A DNA stretch of 64,000 nt, taken from positions 491,435 to 555,434 of the forward strand of contig CAUJNA010000446.1 of NCBI GenBank assembly GCA_963377175.1, in the 5' to 3' direction. The stretch is from Effrenium voratum (taxonomy: Eukaryota > Sar > Dinophyceae > Suessiales > Symbiodiniaceae). The position numbers were made by a program, and so were the translations under genes. This document shows positions 28,301 to 37,535 of this stretch, one piece after another; positions within the stretch are counted from its first letter, which is position 1, and each line of letters opens with the position of its first letter. Under the pieces are notes generated by a model. It saw nothing but the letters and a program-made list of their open reading frames with translations. It searched no databases and was not told where the DNA came from.

Positions 28301-28384
28301 GTAGCCGTTCTCTTCTGGCGTGTGCTTGATGAGCTTGAGTGCCCGGCCCCGTAGATACGAAGCCAGCACTCCGAAGAGCTTCAC
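25259..28384 (-). CDS. Copia gag C-terminus, protease and integrase
   Basis: 1041 codons. The frame continues the capsid region (LFGVLASYLRGRALKLI), then a Lys/Gly-rich linker and a CCHC knuckle (CWNCGKPGHRSREC, about residue 220). The aspartic protease active site is VDSGAD (about 388). Integrase has an H-x4-H...C-x2-C zinc site (HNLTHYPFAGWCQAC) and a complete D-D-E triad: SFDFGY (about 810), QSDGE (about 887), GQAERTVQ (about 929). It ends at 25259 because of a +1 shift near 25360; the integrase C-terminus continues in the next frame. The first in-frame ATG is not a natural start. Confidence 0.9.
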   Translation of the reverse strand: MKLFGVLASYLRGRALKLIKHTPEENGYEAWRLLLRDMQPSTRQRALALMTQLSRITFAPNKSIMEQLPAYEALVREYERVSSQVYPEDLKVASILSACPVGVRTQLQMMVSEETTFESLKGRIEQYEAITTKWSTENVLGLPSQTSMEGPTPMDVDYIGGYQKGKKGKGKDGKGKYGKGKSKKGQSYNDFRVKGKSKDEKGKSKAKGKQDRGKGKVKEQCWNCGKPGHRSRECWAPRNINQVEGDWTNYPASPLASGTTGGGSTSGGATSAASSSAGTATVRMIRLVTPPDMNETRMFDLTAGEDEFLGMIQEIDDESYSVLMVKGENAGPYYDAYEPVVEEIGKATVVAMDLQDDNFETEDETYQVNMVMDEEMDHGWSKVVMTVDSGADISVLPEEFAGVGEEAHGGGRQIIMKDAQGNIIQQSGTGKVNFAMMGKDGIPVNFVEKFIVGKVKHPILCAGRLLRSGWEMRRSEDGLNLWHKQGVEIPLEMRKNSLQVVAEICSVETEDNQHEEEWNTVEVCALEGFLGASFKELEKTPGWHVLPNGLAAYSDPVATQLLDPSGTFEWKARMTFMKTKDGKWMQVENVSDYTELGNMAFRRFGPTEDPQRTITVVAPAKMKDYFEVDSEVPVAPFPTTFRELQSDELGWSDEEVGVGNEELMREAPAEGHEDEAAAEERAGQRKEVEMDAIRYSLDNSLKELREGCERHGLPTSGSKSKLLMRRENFRMDLEAKMQTEIAKKLYREKERKPVSLGIPKRPSLEQQNEHNLTHYPFAGWCQACLSTRAKEEVHRRDARKDVESNKTVISFDFGYTYVDDYGNERSPEEVRDADDQYGTVLHIADHHTKAVHAVPVLSKGAPNLKLMVEELVRFGMQVAGGDPVIYQSDGERSTKQLLRAVQHCRANLGLETEIRISGVQQHASNGQAERTVQSVRRLANCLRYYAEEQAQVTILGNSHVYPWSFRHASWLINRYRVLEKERRTSFEVWSGRRYQGKICLFGESVMYAISRHSRASPHRTHTRRCCGVKDCEADPGSVHRH

Positions 28385-28403
28385 CTTTCTCGCATCGCTC
28401 AGC

Positions 28404-29087
28404 TCATTCCAATCGATCGTTCTGGGCCACCCGCTTCATGTCCAGGTACATCTCTGGGTCCACCGCTTTGACCCAGTTCTCCAAAGTAAATTTCCAGTCC
28501 TCCCATTGCTTCAACTCGCTCTCGCGGGTGTCAGCTTTGAAGACTTCCGGCCCTTTGACATTCCGGGCCCACTGATTCTGCTCCTGGTTGCGGGTCAGGC
28601 CATCCAGCACCTCTCTGATCTGCTGAAGCTGCTCGGCCATCGTGATGAAGGTCCGTTTTACGACCTCCACAAAGATCTGCAAATAGATCCTCTTCACCTC
28701 CGTATAGTCCGCCTTGTACCTATACTTCTCAAGGCCACCTAGGTCGTCCAGGTCGTAGCTGACTTGCGCCGGCTGCACCTCCAACCTTCTCACTTTCCAC
28801 CGACCACCAAACTCGAATTGAGGCCCACCGATGTTGACAACCTCCTGGGTCCAGCTCGGAACTACTCCAGAGCTTTCTGCGATCGTGCCCAGCAGCAGGA
28901 GGATCGGTAGCCAGGGCACTTTTGCTCTCCTGGTGGTCGAGGTCCCTGATCGGGCCGTTGTGGTTCTCCCTAGCCGGGCTGCCTGCTCAAGGGCAGGTCT
29001 TACAGCACCGGCTCCGCTACCATGTCGAGCGGGCAACGGTTCTTTTACCTCCAGTAAAGTTGGAGCCTGTATGGCAATCGGTTTCAT
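28404..29087 (-). CDS. Copia gag, N-terminal part
   Basis: 227 codons from the ATG inside the 5' LTR. A hydrophobic run (PWLPILLLLGTIAESSG, about residues 58-74) resembles a signal anchor, which is unusual for a copia Gag. The rest is helical with EDWKFTLENWVKAVDPE near the end, typical of the capsid-like region. It ends at a TGA at 28404-28406. Capsid coding resumes immediately in the +1 frame. Confidence 0.8.
   Translation of the reverse strand: MKPIAIQAPTLLEVKEPLPARHGSGAGAVRPALEQAARLGRTTTARSGTSTTRRAKVPWLPILLLLGTIAESSGVVPSWTQEVVNIGGPQFEFGGRWKVRRLEVQPAQVSYDLDDLGGLEKYRYKADYTEVKRIYLQIFVEVVKRTFITMAEQLQQIREVLDGLTRNQEQNQWARNVKGPEVFKADTRESELKQWEDWKFTLENWVKAVDPEMYLDMKRVAQNDRLE
29008..29022 (-). 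other. Primer binding site of copia element
   Basis: On the minus strand TGGTAGCGGAGCCGG follows directly after the 5' LTR. It matches the TGGTATCAGAGCC initiator-Met tRNA site of many copia elements at 11 of 13 positions. The site is also translated, as part of the gag frame. Confidence 0.7.
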
Positions 29088-29146
29088 GAAATGTCAATGC
29101 GTGCATCATGCTGTGGGTGTGATTGAATCCAAATGCTAGTCTGACA
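29023..29146 (-). repeat. 5' LTR of copia element (element reads leftward)
   Basis: 124 bp, identical by eye to 22321-22444. It contains the first ATG of the gag frame (29085-29087), so the first 21 or so codons lie in the LTR. Confidence 0.93.
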
Positions 29147-29151
29147 GAAGA

Positions 29152-30345
29152 GGCAGGAACGGAAGGCTGAAAAGGAAGCAACCTGAAGCGGTTGCAAAAC
29201 TCAGCAGATGAAGACTGCTGCTGAGGCCAGACAGCGTGAAGACAAGCTCGAAAGCTCCGCGTGAGCAACCTCTACACCAAATCTATTTTTGAAAGCGCAA
29301 TCACTCCAGAGACCAATCGTCAAGTTTAATGTTGTGGCCGATGGTACCAGTTCTTTTTTTCAGGGCCATCTTAACATTATGAAAGTTCAACATGGAAACC
29401 AACCAGGCGACTTTGAGAGACGCAATTTGCGCCTCGCATCGAGGAGGGACTCATGAATGATGAAATGGCAGGTTTCAGGTTTCCTTTCGTTGTCCCTCTA
29501 ACGCCAACAAAAAAGAGTGCCTCCCCAACAACAATCTATGAATGGACTCAAACGTTTTGTTGAGCTGCCTTTCTGATTGCAGCTCTGGAGGCGCCACGTA
29601 GCTGAGACGATTGCAAGAACGCAAGCAGAAGTGAAAGGAGCCGACAAACCAAGAATCGAACCTTGCTGTCAGCGCCATGCCGACTGTGAAGTCATGGACA
29701 TCAGAGGACAAATTGGGCCATGGCAAAGAACTGTGTGCGTTTGTGCAAGGTTTGATTCTTCAGGTATATTGAGAGCTCAGCTGGATGAAAAGCAACATTT
29801 CACGCATTCAGGAAGGGTTCGGTTTTGGCAGGAAACCGTACACAGGGAAACACCTGAATGCAGTTCCTGTGGCCTCCAGGATGTCTCGCATTGGTTGGCA
29901 GAAATTGGTTTTGAGAAGCTGGTGGAGGGCTTCTGCCAAGAAGAAGTTGATGGAGAGCTGCTCCTTGAGCTGACGCCGCATGTCTGAACTGAGCGACCTG
30001 CGTTCGGACTGACCGGCCTGTTTCCTGTTTCGCCGCACCTTCCATAATTCAGTTTGTGCGAATAATTTGCGCTCTGACCAAGCCTTTCTTCCTTGCTAAG
30101 GGTGGTCATCACCTCCTCTTCAGATAGTTAGTGCTGCCCGATAGAAATGTGCTCCATGGTTGGATCATGGCAGCAGGAGTGAGTTTGACCACATGGATCT
30201 CAGGAATGAGGAGCTGAAGGACGAATTTGGCTTGAAGTTGGGCGATCGCAAGAAGCTCCTGGCCCGAATCCTGGAGCTCAAGCAGGCGAACCGGGAAGTG
30301 AGAGGCAGAAGTTGGACAGAGGCGACTAAGATGATCAACATCTAA
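29152..30345 (+). CDS. Host gene 3' exons encoding a SAM-domain protein
   Basis: Exon 29880-29974 (DVSHWLAEIGFEKLVEGF, then EEVDGELLLELT) and exon 30204-30345 (NEELKDEFGLKLGDRKKLL, then ARILELK to a TAA) join into a full sterile alpha motif. The intron between (29975-30203) starts GC, ends CAG and is followed by G. Upstream coding-like pieces on the same strand are a Lys/Arg/Glu-rich stretch at 29152-29190 (AKRQERKAEKEA when joined to 22304-22320) and MKTAAEARQREDKL near 29205-29255; QLWRRHVAETIARTQAEV near 29578 is less certain. SAM domains mediate protein or RNA binding by oligomerisation. Exons other than the SAM pair are tentative. Confidence 0.6.
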
Positions 30346-31180
30346 AGCATCTTTTTGTATCTGTAGACCTCAAGTCCCGTAGTTTGCCTTCTTTGCTGCT
30401 TCAACTTGTCTTTAGTTTTATTCAAAGCAGGCTCAAGATGCTTCAACTTGAACATACGCAACTCTGTCAGTGTTTGGGTTTTGTTTCGCCAAATTCTTTG
30501 AGGCTGTGGCTTGTTGTGTGGGGTTTAGATTTGTATATGCTTACCGTTGCGTTGTTCAGCAAACACTTCCAGTTGCCCAACATGGCTTAAGAAGATGATG
30601 AGGAAGCATGATGCGTAAGGGTGATGTGTAAGCTCTTTTCTCAGTCATCCTTTTTTGATGTCCATGTCATGAGGATCCCTGTAGAGTCGTCCGTAGTTAC
30701 GTCGCTTGGTTGAAGCGAAACAACAGCCAAGTGCCAGCCGGCCCGCAAGGCTTGCGTTTATGCCCGCACGAACCCCCTAGCGACGGTTTTGGGCGTTTGG
30801 AAAAGCCACGCAGCTGGAACGGCCACAAGCCGCGAAAACACCTCTGTGCGCATGCGCGGAGGCCGCCCTTCAAATAACGTTTGGTGTTCCGGGCGCAAGG
30901 CTTGCCTATAGCCATGTGCGGGGTAAGCCCGAAACAGGTGTTCGTAAGATGCTGAAAAGACTGCGGGCTATTCTGCTCGAAAAGTCTGGTGTCGGTTTCT
31001 TAGAGTTTGAGCAAAGAAAACCCAGATGTCTCCGCCGATCAGGCCGACGAGTTGCCGCGGGCCGCAGTCTTGGACTCGCACAGCCAAAAGCTACTTGGCT
31101 CGATGAGGGGAACTGGTGCTGATGCTGATATTTTCCTAGGGAGGGGTGTTTATTTTGTTTTTTGTGTTTTTTGGGATTCT
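30346..31180. other. Downstream region with no recognised gene
   Basis: Presumably the 3' UTR of the SAM gene, then intergenic DNA. The word GCAAGGCTTGC appears twice (about 30748 and 30896). No motif-bearing frame was seen on either strand. Confidence 0.35.
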
Positions 31181-31184
31181 TTTT

Positions 31185-31345
31185 TCGCTTTTGGCTTCTT
31201 GGCTTCTTGGCTTCTTGGCCTCTTTGCTTTTTGGTTGGCCTCTTGGCTTCTTGGCTTCTTGGCTTCTTGGCTTCTTGGCTTCTTGGCTTCTTGGCTTTTC
31301 GGCTTCTTGGCTTCTGGGCTTCTGGGCTTTTTCAGCTTTTTGCTG
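31185..31345 (+). repeat. Nonamer repeat TTGGCTTCT
   Basis: About fifteen copies of CTTGGCTTCTTGGCTT with substitutions. The 9-bp period gives an open Phe-Leu-Ala-Ser-Trp-Leu-Leu-Gly frame, which is an artefact. Confidence 0.85.
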
Positions 31346-31439
31346 GTTTATGCGGCTTTTGGTGGCTTTTTGGCTTTTCGCATCATTCGGGCGTTTTGGC
31401 TTTTGCGCCCTTTCATTGGTTTTCGGATTTGGCTTCCCG

Positions 31440-31507
31440 CATCATCAGCATCACCACCACCCTATTATGAATCATCACTTCTTCGGACATCATGGCGGGG
31501 GACCCGC
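31440..31507 (+). repeat. Left part of the repeat into which the second copia inserted
   Basis: CACCCTATTATGAATCATC and TTCGGACATCATGG match the units at 43000-43420 (for example GCACCCCTATTCGAATCATC). The element therefore landed in one member of this local repeat. Confidence 0.6.
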
Positions 31508-31781
31508 TGTGTTGCTTTTCGTTGCACATTGACCTATTCACACACTCCGCTGACATGATGGTTCAAGGCCCTTCAAGTCATTTGTACAGTCATTCGACTC
31601 ATGGTACATTGATAAAAAGGGCTTGCAGACCGCTTCACAGGATTCACAGTCAACACAAGCCACCAGGGACAATCCATCCTCCAATCCTCCATAGTGGCAT
31701 ATTGGACTCTCTCCGGAATAGCCTCTACTACCACAGGGTACCAGTTCCCTTCTGGGATAGGCACCCCGGCAGTGGGCCTCA
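31508..31781 (+). repeat. 5' LTR of the second copia element
   Basis: 274 bp from TGTGTTGC to CCTCA. It matches 42695-42944 except for a block near 31680-31726 that is replaced by shorter, unrelated bases in the 3' LTR. Confidence 0.8.
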
Positions 31782-31786
31782 ATTTG

Positions 31787-31798
31787 TGGTAGCGGAGC
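31787..31798 (+). other. Primer binding site of the second copia element
   Basis: TGGTAGCGGAGC begins 5 nt after the LTR. The same 12 bases start the primer site of the element at 22.3-29.1 kb, so both probably use the same initiator-Met-like tRNA. Confidence 0.65.
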
Positions 31799-31825
31799 GG
31801 GTTTTCCGCAGAGATCCAAGGGAAG

Positions 31826-32642
31826 ATGTCATCCGATGGAGAAGGCTTCATGGAAGCCTATTCAAGTATGGCCAAACCATCAGGCTATACGGAGGAAACA
31901 CTCAATTTATCGATGACCGCCAAGCAGCCGCCATCGTGCGACGGAAAAGTCAGCTGGTTTAGGTATGAAGAACGTGGACGACTGGGTGACAATCACTACG
32001 GTGGAAGCACCCAAGAGAGGACCTCTGCTCAAGAGCAGACTCACAGGAGATGCCTATATGTACAAGGCAGTCCTCCAAAATGACCTTTTGCAAGATCCTG
32101 ATGAAGGAGTCAACTACTTCAAGAGCACGCTGAAGAAGTGCTTTTTGAAAGGTGCGACCAACGTGTATCTGTACAGGCTCCTCAGTTTCTTCAATCATAG
32201 AAGGCAGAGCCGAGAGTTCCTCATTTTTACATCAAAATTCGAAATCCTTCTCATGAGATTGAAGGCAGCATGGATGGACTTGATGCCCGTTTTCACGGCA
32301 CAGTCCCCATCGTTTCGACAGTCCGTACAGGACGCAAATGCAAGAACAATTGCTCGACATCAGCAAGCAGCTGTTGCTCGAGTACCGCCTCCAGTCCTCT
32401 TCAGACAGTATATCACGGGAATGCAGGACAGACTGCGCAGTAGTGAATTGTCAGATCAGCAGAGAGAAAGACTGACAAGTGCAATGTCATTGAGAAACAT
32501 TTCACTAGAGAACTACTCCTATGAGATGCTGAAGACACACTACCATGAACTCTTCATCACGACGGACATCCATTCAAGATCCATCCATCCGACCTCAAGG
32601 AGGCAACCGAAGCAACACATTCTTCATCATCGAACAAGGTGA
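31826..32642 (+). pseudogene. Second copia gag, N-terminal part, frameshifted
   Basis: The ATG at 31826 starts MSSDGEGFMEAYSSM and reads to SCDGKVSWFRYEE. Around 31965 the coding moves +1 to NVDDWVTITTVEAPKRG, then LTGDAYMYKAVL and a long helical capsid-like region (KAAWMDLMPVF, RQYITGMQDRLRSSELSD) ending near 32570. No known residues for catalysis are expected here. Confidence 0.7.
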
Positions 32643-33219
32643 ATACGAGGGAGAAGAAGGCTTTTGGGTTGAGGATGAAGAAGGACTTGAAGGATTCATG
32701 TCAAACAACGATGAAGAGACATTCTGGGTCCTCGAGGAGAACGATGCGTTCATAGCAAGAAAAGTGTCAGGGCGGAATTTCAGATTCAAGAAGAGAAAAG
32801 GAAAAGGAAAATCAGGAAACAAAAAGGGCAGTCACCAACGACCCTTCAGAAAAGGCGGTTCTGGCGGGAAGGCCAAGATGGCCAATGAGAACTCTGATCC
32901 CTACGGCCAGGCATATGGAGAAGGCAAAGGAAAGAAGGGAAAGAAAGGAAAATCAAAATTCCAATATCCCTACGATGGAAACAAGGGTTATCCACCCTAT
33001 GAGAATGGCAAAGGAAAAGGCGGACATGACAAAGGAAAACCCAAGACGTTCGCAGCCATCGCAGAGAAGATGGAGGAGCAGCCCGCCATCCAGCAGACTG
33101 CGCCATCCACAGAGCTACCTATGCCGGTTGGACAGACCAAGATTGGGATCAATCATGGACATGGAATGAACAAGGCTGGTACTCATCCCATGAGACATCC
33201 AGCACAGGACAAGCGCTAA
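32545..33219 (+). pseudogene. Second copia gag, basic C-terminal part
   Basis: This continues the gag in a further +1 frame: acidic first (EGEEGFWVEDEEGLEGF), then FRFKKRKGKGKSGNKKG and repeated Lys/Gly clusters (KGKKGKKGKSKF). Such basic tails bind RNA. No CCHC knuckle is seen, unlike the younger element. Confidence 0.6.
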
Positions 33220-33654
33220 TGGCATTCCATGACGCATATGAGCATCATGAGAAAGAGGCCATCCACGGGAAGCTGATCCAATCAGATGCAGTTTCAGAAC
33301 ACCCTCAGCGCAATCCGAACTATGCGATCCATGGGCAGCTGGCATGCAATCCAGCGTTTTACTCAGGCCATCGAACCCATGAAGGACATCATCTCCTATC
33401 AGTACATCCCGGCCGAGACCAAGTTCACTTTTGCAAACGGAGAGACCGCCAGGGTAAATTGGACCCTGCATCTTCGATGTCACACAACTCCTCCATGCAG
33501 TACCAACATCGACATCCTTGAACAAAGAACTGTACCGATCCTCCTCAGCATCAGTCAGATGCGGAACCTCTACATGACCATCGAGCACACACCTCAATGC
33601 CGGTACAGGACATGCGCTCGTCGATCTCGCTGGAGTTGCAAGAGTGAAGGTTGA
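33219..33654 (+). pseudogene. Second copia protease remnant, active site missing
   Basis: One frame gives QRNPNYAI up to about 33331 and the next gives RSMGSWHAIQRF onward, then ETKFTFANGETARVNW, VPILLSISQMRNL and TIEHTP. This is the retropepsin layout used in this type of element. The D-x-G segment expected between NYAI and RSMGS is absent, so about eight codons seem deleted. Confidence 0.5.
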
Positions 33655-33845
33655 AGAAGCTCCACCTCCAGCATCATCGCATGACAACAGATGAATTTCG
33701 ATTTTGAACTCGCTCACTTCATTTGCCGAAATCAACATGTGATCTATTTGACAAAATTTGAAGTGAATGTGAAGTTTGCCAAGCGGCAACACATGCACCA
33801 TCACGAAGCAAGACGAGCGGACTTCGAGCGGACACCTTTGGCGAC

Positions 33846-34220
33846 ATGACATTCATTGATCACTGTCAAGTTCCTCTTGGAACAGGAGAACATATCATTG
33901 TTTTTGTCATCCTGGATGGAGCAACAACATTGCTCACTGCAGAGGCAGTGACAACTACGCAAGAAGTCGAGAACATCACTGTCCTCAGGAACTATTTTGA
34001 CCAGTGCCACTTGCAGCCCAAATCAGTTGTCGCAGATCAAGCCTTCATGACGGAGACATGGGAACATTTCTATCAATCCCTTGACATCACACCGATATCA
34101 TTGGGACCGAATACACCATGGCCAAATCGAGCTGAAGCTGCAGTTCGACTCTTGAAGGCACAGCTCAAGATCCACCAAGGCAGGCGCAGCACCTGCCACA
34201 CTGAAGAAAGTGACATATAG
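33846..34220 (+). pseudogene. Second copia integrase core
   Basis: 125 codons with a D-D-E arrangement: TFIDHCQ, SVVADQAFM and PNRAEAAVRLLK. The region just upstream (33655-33845), where the zinc-binding part should be, is degraded. The frame ends at 34220 and the domain continues +1. Confidence 0.7.
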
Positions 34221-34761
34221 ACAGCTGGTGAAGGCAGCTGCAACTGTCAGGAATCAGACTGTCACCTACGCGGGTGTAACACCATTGGAGCTCGCTTTCG
34301 GAAGACGACCAGCAGATCTCATCCAACTTGATGTCGCAACACCAACTCAGTTGACGATTGACAGGAATGAGGAGGAGATGACAGCCATCCAGATCAAGCA
34401 GCTGTCCAAGCAAGCGTTCCAAGAAGCACGTCAATCCCAAGACATCCGACGAGACCTTGCTCAAAATCTCCGAATGAGTTCTAAGCCTCTTCAGGTGAAG
34501 GACAAGGTAGTTTACTGGCAGGAAGACAAATCCAAGATCCGTTCCGATGGAAGCAAGGGAGGAATATGGCTAAAAGGAAAAGTCATTTCAATTGAAGGAG
34601 CAATGGTAGGACTTGATCTTGGGACTCGACTCATCAAGGTTAGCATGACGAAGGTCAGAAAGGATGAAACCATGGGATTGATCTTCTATTGCCAGAAGAG
34701 CGAGAATCCTTGCAGAAGGAGCAACCCGGCTCCTCTGCCGACACCAAGAAGAAGCTCCTAA
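34210..34761 (+). pseudogene. Second copia integrase C-terminal region
   Basis: It begins YRQLVKAAATVRNQTV, then TPLELAFGRRPADLI, the GKTP-like block that follows the integrase core in copia, then an SH3-like basic region (VKDKVVYWQEDKSK, GGIWLKGKVISIEGAMVG). It ends in a Pro/Arg tail leading to the methyltransferase-like domain in another frame. Confidence 0.65.
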
Positions 34762-34774
34762 GCCAAAATCCTCA

Positions 34775-35798
34775 GTGCCATTACGTCTTGCGGGAAAGAC
34801 AACTCCCAAGCCTGCAGCACCTAATCCGGCAGAGAACATGTTCGTCGAGGACCTCACATCCGTTCCTGAACAAGCGCACTGGAATTGCGTACGTAAAGGG
34901 AAGACCCACGTTCTCGAGATCTTTGCAGGAATTGCCAGATTCAGTCAGTGCTGTGCACTCTCAGGTCTTAAGGTTCGGACTCCCGTAAACATTCGACGTA
35001 ATGACATGCAAGGGGCGACACATGGTCATGGAGATCATCAGGGAGCAAGCGCCTGATGTAATCCTGATGGCACCGGTCTGTGGACCATGGTCAAACATGC
35101 AGAACATCCAACAAGACCAACAAAGAGTCTGGGAGAAGCGAAAACGCTATCTTCCCATGGTTGAGTTTGTGGCATCCATTGAGCGATATCAGTTGAAGCA
35201 CGGAAGATATTTCATCATTGAAAATCCTCAGACATCCAAGATATGGTATCTGAATTGTATGCAGCAACTGTTTTCAGATCCATCCGTGACCTGGGGAGAT
35301 TTCCATTTCTGTGCATACGGACTGAAAGATCCTGAATCCGGACTCAGAAGTCTCAAGCCCACGAGCTTGATGCACTGCTTACCTCCCGAGGTAATGAGAC
35401 CGATCTTCAGACGGTGTAAAAATTCTACCAGCTCGGTCAAGCGTGGGCATCAACCCCTCGAGGGAAATGCTGGTACTTTCGGAAGCAGAACCAAGCTGGC
35501 ACAGGTGTATCCTTACCAGTTCTGTCAGGATCTCGCCCACATCCTCCTACGACGCTTGAAGGTGAAACCACTTGACAACGAGGTGTATGTCTTGGAGGAC
35601 CTTTTCGAACCATTCACCATCAAGCAGGTTGACATCCTGAGAAAGGAGATGGAAGCCATTGACAAGGAGTTCAACATGACCAGCAGCAGTCTTGCGGTCA
35701 GAATTCAGGACCTCCCGTTCAACAAGGATGTTCAACCATTGGTCATCCAAGATCCGCTAGTCCAAGAAGACGAGGAAGCAGTACCCACCGGGGACTGA
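34775..35798 (+). pseudogene. Cytosine-C5 methyltransferase-like domain within pol
   Basis: Motif I reads HVLEIFAGIARFSQ (34909-34945). After a frameshift near 35005 the second frame gives motif IV, PDVILMAPVCGPWS (catalytic Cys in P-V-C), and motif VI, YFIIENPQTSK, followed by about 180 residues ending near 35798. The spacing and order fit a class I, C5-type methyltransferase. It sits between integrase and RT, where copia elements normally have only a linker. Family members would methylate cytosine in DNA; activity of this version is unproven and this copy is frameshifted. The alternative is a catalytically altered relative of the C5 fold. Confidence 0.65.
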
Positions 35799-35844
35799 AA
35801 TCGATATCTTCAAACAAGATCCCAATGACTGGCGATGTCAGAAC

Positions 35845-37443
35845 ATGTGGAATGGTTGCAAGAAGTTGAGACAATTGTGCGACTCATCCACTCAATGCGA
35901 TGCATGCGCAGCATTCGTCCACACCATCGGCATCAACGTGCCAATTACGTCACCTCCGGACGATGCGATCATATCCTTCTGGCAGCCTGATCAGCTGAAC
36001 AGGATTTGGGTCTTGCCTGCATCCAAATGCAATTGGGAGAATTATGATCCGAAGACTTGGCACGCTGTGATGTTTTCATACGTTCCTCAGTCATTCTTAG
36101 ATGCGCCGGCCATCAGGCCGATGCCCATCGAGACGGATCCATCGGATCCAACGGATGACACACAGCAGCCACCTGATCAACCGGACCATCCCATGCCTGA
36201 TCCAAGGCCTCCACTGCCGCCGCACGACAAACCTGGCAGAGGAGATTCAGCGCTCAAACGGCGAAAACAGTCCATTTCACCCTCAAGCAGACTCAATCGA
36301 CTGGGGGGTGATGTCTCTTTGCCGTCACAGTCGCAATCATCTCAGCCAATTCTTCCGACTGTCGTGGTACCTTCACCACCTGCGATTCTAACAAATCCCA
36401 AAGCAGAAGACCATGATGAAGATCTTGAACTGCCAACACTTGAGCAAGAAGAAACGACTGGCAGTCCATCCAAGAAGCAGAAGACTGGGAAGAAGAAGAA
36501 GCCAGATGACAATGATGAGTCACCTGAGCATTCTCCCAGAAATGAACCTGCATCTTCATCCAATTACAATCCGAACAATCCAGCAAACTTGCCGGTACAA
36601 TATGAAAGTGAGGAAGAACTGATCCCTCATGTTCCAACCTCATCCGGCGCTGGAAGTTCAGAGAGAACCATGAGATATACTGACCAGGAAGATGGAGAAT
36701 CAGAAGACTTTCAGAGGACCAGATCTTACGATGATCATCAAGCTGATCTCGTTCTTGATGAAGCACATTGGTCACTCATGACAGCTGAGCAGAAGATCTG
36801 TGCGAACACTGGATCTTGTACGGTTCCGAGAGATATTGAAGGCAACCCTGTTGTTCTTGGACGTGTGAAAGGGACCTTCAAACCATCGCCCCGATGCGGA
36901 TTCTCTCATCAGAGATACACAGATCAGAATCGTGTGGACCAGTTATGCAAGAACATGACCGACGATGACCGTGCACTCTTAGTTTTGTACTCATCCAAGC
37001 AAGAATCCTTGAAGGCTTCATCCACATCCGCACTTATTGGCAAGAAGCGGAAGGAAGCGACAGCCACTGAAATAAAGGCTTATCAGAAGCAATTCCTGGA
37101 AGCCAAGCAGCTTGAGTGCAAACCTTGGCTTGATAACGAAGTGTTCGACTTGGTCGACACACGCAAGATTCAGGTCAGGAACTGGGTCACTGGTCGCTGG
37201 GTCCTTACCCTACAGCGAGACAAGGATGGTAACTTCCTGAAGAGCAAGGCTTGCTGGGTCCTCCGAGTTTCCAAGACAAGCAGAAAAATTAACAGCGGAC
37301 AGATAGTCCTGCTGCGTCCAGGAGTGGCTTCCGCCTTGCAATCCAAGCAGCCGCAAATAAGGGCTGGAATATATTTCACAGTGACATCATTTGTCAGATC
37401 CGCCCTGAAATGGGATATCCACCAGACATTGGAGCGTGCGTGA
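35845..37443 (+). pseudogene. Second copia linker and first RT block
   Basis: 532 codons. The N-terminus has a few Cys, then a long Pro/Ser/Asp-rich disordered linker with a basic patch (KKQKTGKKKKP). The end is the first copia RT block (DNEVFDLVDTRKIQVRNW, VTGRWVLTLQRDKDG). In the next frame, 37270-37480 reads FQDKQKN, then SGFRLAIQAAANKGWN, then directly IICQIRPEMGYPPDIG. The motif A segment with its catalytic Asp, expected between these two, is deleted. Confidence 0.7.
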
Positions 37444-37535
37444 AGAAGCCTACGGGCTAAATGACGCACCCGCAGATGGTGGAACATCCTTGATTCGGCA
37501 CTCCGTTCTTCGGCAAGCAGCTTCCGAAGCCCGCA

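Larger units (their letters stand above)
22321..29146 (-). mobile_element. Complete Ty1/copia-type LTR retrotransposon
   Basis: Two 124-bp LTRs, identical by eye, bound 6.8 kb. The 5-bp sequence GAAGA occurs just outside each LTR (22316-22320 and 29147-29151) as the target duplication. LTR ends are TG...CA with TGTC/GACA inverted tips. On the minus strand the order is gag, zinc knuckle, protease, integrase, RT, RNase H; integrase before RT defines the copia group. Identical LTRs imply recent insertion, yet the coding sequence falls in four pieces joined by three +1 shifts. Confidence 0.95.

Noticed and set aside
31007..31558. 183-codon frame with a Leu/Phe/Trp-rich, membrane-like stretch
   Set aside because: The hydrophobic part is the TTGGCTTCT nonamer repeat read in frame; the ends run into a copia LTR.
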